A stretch of 50,600 bases of DNA. It comes from Streptomyces africanus (GTDB lineage Bacteria; Actinomycetota; Actinomycetes; Streptomycetales; Streptomycetaceae). The DNA lies in contig NZ_MUKA01000151.1 of assembly GCF_002150735.1 (NCBI RefSeq), forward strand, positions 1 to 50,600. Direction: 5' to 3'. Of the stretch, positions 45,529 to 50,600 are shown one piece after another. Under the pieces are notes generated by a model, which was not told the DNA's origin, made no database searches, and saw only the letters and a list, made by a program, of their open reading frames with translations. Within the stretch, counting starts at the first letter, position 1. Each line of letters starts with the position of its first letter. Both the position numbers and the translations under genes were made by a program.

Positions 45529-48042
45529 CTAACTCCGCAGCTCAGCCCCGACAAGCTCACCGGCAAGGACCACCGCCGCATCCCGAGCCGCGGAAGCCTC
45601 ATCGACGGTCAGCGTCCGGTCAGGCGCCCGGAACCGCAGCGCGTACGCCAGCGACTTGCGCCCCTCCCCCAACTGCTCGGCGTTCTCGTACACGTCGAAC
45701 AAGCGGATCGACTCCAGCAGTTCCCCGGCGCCCTCACGCAGGGCCTCCTCGACCTCCGCCGCCGGAACGACCGCGTCGACGACCAGGGCGACATCCTGCG
45801 TGGCGACGGGGAACGTGGAGATCCGCGGCGCCCGCGCCGTGGCGTCACCCGCCGACTCCACCGCGTCCAGGTCGATCTCCATCGCGCAGGTGCGCTCCGG
45901 CAGCCCCAGCGCCTGCACCACGCGCGGGTGCAACTCCCCCGCGTGGCCCACGACCCGCTCGGCACCGTCCACGGTGAGCGCCAGCTCGGCGCACCGCCCG
46001 GGGTGCCAGGGCCCGTACTGTCCCTTGCGGATGATCAGCTCGGCACCGGCCTCACGGGCGACGGACCGCGCCGCCTCCACCGCGTCGGCCCAGTCGGCCG
46101 GACGGCCCTTGCCCCACCAGCCGGCCTGTTCCCGCGCACCGGCGAGGACGACGGCGGCGTGCCGCGGCTGCTCGGGCAGCGCCGCGTTCAGCTCGGCGAG
46201 CTCCTCGTCCGTCGGGCGGCGGTCGACGGGCAGCACGGCGGCGATCCGCTGCTCCTCGCGCGGCCGGAAGACCAGGCCGGTCTCGAACAGCGCGAGGTCG
46301 TGCGAGCCCCGGCCGTCGTTGCGCCGCAGAGCGGTGAGCAGGCCCGGCAGCAGCGTCGTGCGCAGCGCCGGCTCCTCGTCGCTCAGCGGGTTGCTGAGCT
46401 TGACGACGCGGCGGGCCGGGTCGTCCGCTTCGAGGCCGAGCTGGTCGAAGACCTGCTCGCCGATGAACGGGTAGTTCAGCGCCTCGACGTACCCGGCACC
46501 GGCCAGGGCCCGGCCGACGCGGCGGTGCAGCCGCTGCCGGCTGGTCAGGCCGAGACCGGCCGGCGGCTTGGGCAGCGTGGAGGGCAGGTTCTCGTAGCCC
46601 TCCAGGCGGATGACCTCTTCGGCCAGGTCGTTCGGGTCGGTGAGGTCGGGGCGCCAGGACGGCACGGTGACGATCAGCTCGTCCTGCCCGTACACGTCGC
46701 AGCCGATCTCCTGGAGCCGGCGTACGACGGTCTCGCGGCCGTAGGTGACGCCCGCGACCCTGTCCGGGTGGTCGGCCGGGATCGTGATGGTGCGGGGCGC
46801 GGTCGGGGCGAGGACCTCGGTGACGCCGGCCTCGGCGGTGCCGCCCGCGAGCAGGACCAGCAGGTCCACCGTGCGCTGCGCGGCGGCAGCGGCGGCCTGC
46901 GGGTCGACGCCGCGCTCGAAGCGCCGGGACGCCTCGGAGGACAGCTTGTGCCGGCGGGCCGTGCGCGCGATCGACACCGCGTCGAAGTGCGCGGCCTCGA
47001 TGACGACGTCGGCCGTGGCGTTCTCGACGTTGTCGTGGTCGGCGATCTCCGTGTTGGCGCCGCCCATGACGCCGGCGAGCCCGATGGGGCCGCGGTCGTC
47101 GGTGATCACCAGGTCCTCGGCGTCCAGCGTGCGCTCGACACCGTCGAGGGTGGTGAGCTTCTCGCCCGGCTCGGCCCGGCGCACGCCGATCGTGCCCTGG
47201 ACCAGGCCGCGGTCGTAGGCGTGCAGCGGCTGGCCGAGCTCCATCATCACGTAGTTGGTGACGTCGACGGCGAGCGAGATCGGGCGCATGCCGACCTTCT
47301 GGAGCCGGCGCTGGAGCCAGATCGGCGAGCGGGCCTCGGCGCTCAGGCCGGTCACCGTGCGGGCCGTGAAGCGGTCGCAGCCGGTGGGGTCGGAGATCCG
47401 CACCGGGTAGCCGTACGCGTTCGGGCCGGGCACGTCGAGCAGGGCCGGGTCGCGCAGCGGCAGGCCGTAGGCGATGGCGGTCTCGCGGGCGACGCCGCGC
47501 AGCGACAGGCAGTAGCCGCGGTCGGGCGTGACGGCGATGTCGAGGACCTCGTCGACCAGCTCCAGCAGCTCGATCGCGTCCTTGCCGACCTCGGTCTCCG
47601 GGGGCAGCACGATGATGCCCTTGGTGCCATCGTCGCCCATGTTCAGCTCGTCGCTGGAGCAGATCATGCCGCGGGACATCTTGCCGTAGGTCTTGCGCTC
47701 GGCGATCTGGAAGTCACCGGGCAGGACGGCGCCGGGCAGCGCCACGACGACCTTGTCGCCGACGGCGAAGTTGCGGGCGCCGCAGACGATCTCCTGGGGC
47801 TCGCCCGTGCCGTTGGCCTGACCGACGTCGACGGTGCAGAAGCGGATCGGCTTCTTGAACTCCGTCAGCTCCTCGATGGTCGCGACCTGGCCGACCACCA
47901 GCGGTCCCTTGAGGTCGGCGCCGAGCTGCTCGACGGTCTCGACCTCCAGACCGGCCGAAATGAGCTTGGCCTGGACGTCGCGGCCGGTCTCGGTGGCCGG
48001 CAGGTCGACGTACTCCCGCAGCCAAGAAAGCGGGACCCGCAT
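45529..48042 (-). CDS. pheT: Phenylalanyl-tRNA synthetase beta subunit
   Basis: An 837-residue subunit of the alpha2-beta2 synthetase that charges tRNA-Phe. It opens [15 protein letters not shown], then a tRNA-binding OB domain (about 40-155) with [26 protein letters not shown], then B3/B4 (editing) and B5 domains, and ends in the FDX-ACB anticodon-binding domain (about 740-837) containing [16 protein letters not shown] and [16 protein letters not shown]. Its ATG overlaps the pheS stop by one base. Length is normal for actinobacteria. Confidence 0.97.
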   Translation of the reverse strand: MRVPLSWLREYVDLPATETGRDVQAKLISAGLEVETVEQLGADLKGPLVVGQVATIEELTEFKKPIRFCTVDVGQANGTGEPQEIVCGARNFAVGDKVVVALPGAVLPGDFQIAERKTYGKMSRGMICSSDELNMGDDGTKGIIVLPPETEVGKDAIELLELVDEVLDIAVTPDRGYCLSLRGVARETAIAYGLPLRDPALLDVPGPNAYGYPVRISDPTGCDRFTARTVTGLSAEARSPIWLQRRLQKVGMRPISLAVDVTNYVMMELGQPLHAYDRGLVQGTIGVRRAEPGEKLTTLDGVERTLDAEDLVITDDRGPIGLAGVMGGANTEIADHDNVENATADVVIEAAHFDAVSIARTARRHKLSSEASRRFERGVDPQAAAAAAQRTVDLLVLLAGGTAEAGVTEVLAPTAPRTITIPADHPDRVAGVTYGRETVVRRLQEIGCDVYGQDELIVTVPSWRPDLTDPNDLAEEVIRLEGYENLPSTLPKPPAGLGLTSRQRLHRRVGRALAGAGYVEALNYPFIGEQVFDQLGLEADDPARRVVKLSNPLSDEEPALRTTLLPGLLTALRRNDGRGSHDLALFETGLVFRPREEQRIAAVLPVDRRPTDEELAELNAALPEQPRHAAVVLAGAREQAGWWGKGRPADWADAVEAARSVAREAGAELIIRKGQYGPWHPGRCAELALTVDGAERVVGHAGELHPRVVQALGLPERTCAMEIDLDAVESAGDATARAPRISTFPVATQDVALVVDAVVPAAEVEEALREGAGELLESIRLFDVYENAEQLGEGRKSLAYALRFRAPDRTLTVDEASAARDAAVVLAGELVGAELRS

Positions 48043-49169
48043 CAGATCTCCATCCCGAACGGCCGGGTGAACCGGACGTCACCCTCGACCATGTCTCGCA
48101 TGTCCTCGACGTTGTGGCGGAACATCAGCATCCGTTCGATGCCGAACCCGAAGGCGAAACCGCTGTACTTCTCGGGGTCGACGCCGCAGGCGGTGAGCAC
48201 CCGGGGGTTGACCATGCCGCAGCCGCCGAGCTCGATCCAGCCCTCGGACGAGCAGGTGCGGCAGGGCCGGTCGGGGTTGCCGGCGGACTCGCCCTTGCAC
48301 ACGTAGCAGAGCATGTCCATCTCGGCGCTCGGCTCGGTGAACGGGAAGTAGGCCGGCCGCAGCCGCGTCTTCATGTCCGCGCCGAACAGGGACTGGACCA
48401 TGTGGTCCATCGTGCCCTTGAGGTCCGCCATGGTCAGGCCCTCGTCGATCGCGAGCAGCTCGATCTGGTGGAAGACGGGCGTGTGCGTGGCGTCCAGCTC
48501 GTCGGTGCGGAACACCCGGCCGGGGCAGACGATGTAGACCGGCAGCTCACGGTCGAGCAGCGCGCGGGCCTGCACCGGGGAGGTATGGGTGCGCAGCACG
48601 ACGCCGGAGCCGGACTCCTCGGTGCCCTCGGGACCCTGCACGAAGAAGGTGTCCTGCATCTGCCGGGCCGGGTGGTCGGGCAGGAAGTTCAGGGCGTCGA
48701 AGTTGAACCACTCCGCCTCGGCCTCCGGCCCTTCGGCGATCTCGTAGCCCATGGCCACGAAGACGTCCGCGACCCGCTCCATCATCGTGGTGAGCGGGTG
48801 CCGGGCGCCGGCCGGTACGCGGTCGTAGGGCAGTGTGACGTCCACCGCCTCCTCGACCAGCACACGGGCGTCCCGCTCGGCTTCCAGCTCGGCCTGGCGG
48901 GCGGCGAGGCCCTTGTTCACGGCGCCGCGGGCCTGCCCGACGCGCTTGCCGGCGTCGGCCTTGGCGTGCGGGGGCAGGGCGCCGATCTCGCGGTTGGCGA
49001 GGGCCAGCGGGGAGGCGGGGCCGGTGTGGGCGACCTTGGCCTCGTGGAGCGCGTCGAGGGAGTCCGCGGCGGCGAAGGCGGCGAGCGCCTCGTCCCGCAT
49101 GCGCTCGATCTCTTCCGGTTTCAACGCCTCGACCTCTACAGGGTCGTACGACTTATTCGGTGCCGACAT
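48042..49169 (-). CDS. pheS: Phenylalanyl-tRNA synthetase alpha subunit
   Basis: A 375-residue catalytic subunit of the synthetase. The N-terminal coiled-coil arm spans about 10-95, and the class II motifs are [16 protein letters not shown] (motif 2) and [23 protein letters not shown] (motif 3). A segment [21 protein letters not shown] carries two CxxC pairs that might bind a metal, which I recall in other actinobacterial PheS proteins. The ATG at 49169 has GGAAGAG upstream. It is first in pheS-pheT. A large inverted repeat stands 100 bases upstream. Confidence 0.97.
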   Translation of the reverse strand: MSAPNKSYDPVEVEALKPEEIERMRDEALAAFAAADSLDALHEAKVAHTGPASPLALANREIGALPPHAKADAGKRVGQARGAVNKGLAARQAELEAERDARVLVEEAVDVTLPYDRVPAGARHPLTTMMERVADVFVAMGYEIAEGPEAEAEWFNFDALNFLPDHPARQMQDTFFVQGPEGTEESGSGVVLRTHTSPVQARALLDRELPVYIVCPGRVFRTDELDATHTPVFHQIELLAIDEGLTMADLKGTMDHMVQSLFGADMKTRLRPAYFPFTEPSAEMDMLCYVCKGESAGNPDRPCRTCSSEGWIELGGCGMVNPRVLTACGVDPEKYSGFAFGFGIERMLMFRHNVEDMRDMVEGDVRFTRPFGMEI

Positions 49170-49270
49170 CTCTTCCCGTGCTTCCGATTGGCTGGCTGGA
49201 GGTCCCCGTCACCGACTCCGACGGCCGTCTGCGGGACACAAAGGTGCCAAGGGCCGAGTCTAACGGGGTG

Positions 49271-49471
49271 GAGGGCCCCTCTCGGACCGGGCGTCCGACA
49301 GCGGGCGGCGTCTGGTGCCGTGCATCGCAAGGCGCCGGAAGGTCCTCGATGGGGGTGCCCCCGCGCGAGCGAAGCCGAGCGTGGGGGAGGAGCTACCAGG
49401 GCCTTTCGGCAACGCGGCGAGGTGCGGTGCCAGACGCCGCACGCCGGGCGCCCGGTCCGAGAGGGGCCCTC
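49271..49471. mobile_element. MITE-like inverted-repeat element upstream of pheS
   Basis: The 23 bases at 49271-49293 (GAGGGCCCCTCTCGGACC...) are repeated perfectly in inverse orientation at 49449-49471, and similarity continues inward through GGCGTCTGG and its complement near 49308 and 49430. A 45-base Streptomyces-type repeat (GGGGGTGCCCCCGC ... GCGTGGGGGAGG) fills the centre. The flanks GGTG (49267-49270) and GGTG (49473-49476) may be a target duplication. No transposase gene is present. The remaining bases 49170-49270 should contain the pheS promoter; 49472-49498 show nothing. Confidence 0.6.
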
Positions 49472-49498
49472 AGGTGTACGAATGCGCCCGCGGGCTGC

Positions 49499-50600
49499 TC
49501 AGGCGAGATAGGCCGGAGCGCTCACGGGCAACGTAAATCGGAACTCGGCACCGGCGCCGGGTGCGCGGCCGACCGTGATGGTGCCGCCGTGGGCCTCGAC
49601 GATGCCCTTGACGATGTAGAGCCCGAGGCCCGTGCCACCGCGCTTGCTGCCCCGCCAGAAGCGGGTGAAGACGCGGTTCATGGACTCCTCCGGGATGCCG
49701 GGCCCCTCGTCGCTCACCGTGACCGACGTGGCTGCGTGCTCGGCGTTCTCGCCCTCGCGGGGGGACGCCGTGGCCGTGACGTCGATCGTGACAGTTCCCT
49801 CGCCGTGCCGCACGGCATTTTCCAGGAGGTTGCTGAGCACCTGGTCGATCTTGTCGGGGTCGGCCCACAGGTCGGGCAGCGGCTGCTGGACGCGCAGCAG
49901 GAACCGGTCGGCGGGCTGCCCGGCGGCGACGTAGGCCTGGATGTGACGGCCGACGGCGGCGCCGATGTCGACGGGCTGGCGCCGCACCTCCAGCCGGCCG
50001 GAGTCGATCCGGGAGATGTCGAGCAGCTCGGCGATGAGCCGGGTGACCCGGTCGGCGTCGGCGTCGACGGTCTCCAGCATCAGCCGCTTCTGGTCGTCGG
50101 TGAAGCGTTCCCACTTGGCGAGCAGCGTGGCGGTGAAGCCCTTGACGGAGGTGAGCGGGGAGCGCAGTTCGTGGGCGACGGTGGCGATCAGCTCGGCATG
50201 GCTGCGCTCGGTGCGGCGGCGGGCCTCGGTGTCGCGCAGGGTGACGACGAGGCGCCGGAGGGGTCCGGTGGGCCGGGTGCGGACGTAGCGCGCGGAGACC
50301 AGCACCTCACGGCCGCCGGGGAGGAGGAGGTTCCGCTCGGGCTGTCCGACCCGGATCGCGAGGCCGCCGTACGGGTCGGTCAGCTGCCACCAGCGTCGCC
50401 CCTCCAGATCCTCTAATGGCAGGGCCTTCTCCAAGGGCTGTCCGAGGGCGTCCCGGGCGGGGACGGCGGTGATGCGCTCGGCGGCGGCGTTGAAGCAGAC
50501 GACCCGGCCCCGCTCGTCGGCGACGACGAGTCCGTCGGGCAGCATGTCGGGGTCGATGCCGAGGTCGGCGCGATCACCGGGCGGCCGGGACGCGGCGGGC
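49499..50600 (-). CDS. PAS-domain sensor histidine kinase (5' end outside the window; contains a TTA codon)
   Basis: At least 367 residues are visible, with the N-terminus beyond the window edge. A PAS domain opens with LPDGLVVADERGRVVCFNAAAERITAV, followed by the HisKA helix VAHELRSPLTSVKGFTATLL carrying the phosphorylated His, and the ATPase domain: DKIDQVLSNLLENAVRHGEG (N-box), VSDEGPGIPEESM and GGTGLGLYIVKGIVEAHGG. No transmembrane span is seen in the visible part, so it may be soluble. A TTA leucine codon (50414-50416, in LPLEDLEG) lies in the PAS-HisKA linker region. No response regulator is adjacent on this side. Confidence 0.9.
   Translation of the reverse strand, partial: PAASRPPGDRADLGIDPDMLPDGLVVADERGRVVCFNAAAERITAVPARDALGQPLEKALPLEDLEGRRWWQLTDPYGGLAIRVGQPERNLLLPGGREVLVSARYVRTRPTGPLRRLVVTLRDTEARRRTERSHAELIATVAHELRSPLTSVKGFTATLLAKWERFTDDQKRLMLETVDADADRVTRLIAELLDISRIDSGRLEVRRQPVDIGAAVGRHIQAYVAAGQPADRFLLRVQQPLPDLWADPDKIDQVLSNLLENAVRHGEGTVTIDVTATASPREGENAEHAATSVTVSDEGPGIPEESMNRVFTRFWRGSKRGGTGLGLYIVKGIVEAHGGTITVGRAPGAGAEFRFTLPVSAPAYLA

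Noticed and set aside
49170..49498. T-box or Phe-rich leader peptide controlling pheST
   Set aside because: No T-box sequence and no short ORF with phenylalanine runs was seen; the space is mostly taken by the inverted-repeat element.

Overview
This is a high-GC actinobacterial chromosome segment and almost certainly comes from a Streptomyces. The evidence is extreme G/C at third codon positions, frequent GTG and TTG starts, rare in-frame TTA codons, Streptomyces-type intergenic repeats, and gene content and order that I recognise from the argH / argCJBDR / pheST neighbourhood of Streptomyces chromosomes. No phage, plasmid, CRISPR array, rRNA or tRNA gene was seen. About fifty genes fill the window. 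The first (cobT) and last (histidine kinase) run off the edges.

Layout. 1-2.9 kb: cobalamin genes (N-terminal part of cobT, cobL). 3.0-6.8 kb: a GNAT acetyltransferase, then a methionine-type ABC importer (metN-metI-metQ, minus strand) preceded by a 14-codon leader ORF rich in Cys and Met codons. 6.8-15 kb: HAD phosphatase, two small membrane proteins, GNAT, a sigma-like protein, a glycerophosphodiesterase, a PlsC-type acyltransferase, a TetR/DHA2-efflux pair with an operator-like palindrome, and an aldo/keto reductase. 15.1-17.9 kb: argG-argH behind tandem ARG boxes. 18.0-20.4 kb: a secreted protein with a duplicated domain, a PPOX-fold protein and an L,D-transpeptidase-like protein. 20.5-23.8 kb: a three-gene flavin electron-transfer operon (ferric-reductase-like membrane flavoprotein, a protein with three FMN-binding domains, ApbE flavin transferase). 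24.0-29.1 kb: argC-argJ-argB-argD-argR. 29.1-31.6 kb: VanZ-like protein, response regulator and histidine kinase. 31.7-41.6 kb: mixed metabolic genes (VOC protein, GH51 arabinofuranosidase, DUF6314-like protein, degenerate histidine phosphatase, GNAT, MocR regulator opposite an EamA exporter, DUF1918, GHL10-type hydrolase, 3-hydroxyacyl-CoA dehydrogenase). 41.7-50.6 kb: a small membrane protein, NUDIX hydrolase, XRE/TPR regulator, PP2C phosphatase, pheS-pheT and a PAS-type histidine kinase.

How it works together. The two arg clusters carry every step from N-acetylglutamate to arginine except ornithine carbamoyltransferase and carbamoyl phosphate synthesis, plus their own repressor ArgR; ARG-box-like sites stand before both argG and argC. 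The flavin operon is self-contained: ApbE would attach FMN covalently to the exported triple-domain carrier, which the membrane flavoprotein could reduce. The met importer looks controlled by its leader peptide.

Most unusual items: the tandemly triplicated FMN-binding domain, the Cys/Met leader peptide, four genes with TTA (bldA-type) codons, a histidine-phosphatase-fold protein lacking both catalytic histidines, divergent genes whose start codons overlap, a 30-bp intergenic repeat family (one copy has become the C-terminus of a phosphatase), and a roughly 200-bp MITE-like inverted repeat before pheS. Functions are assigned from motifs and memory of the families; no database search was run.
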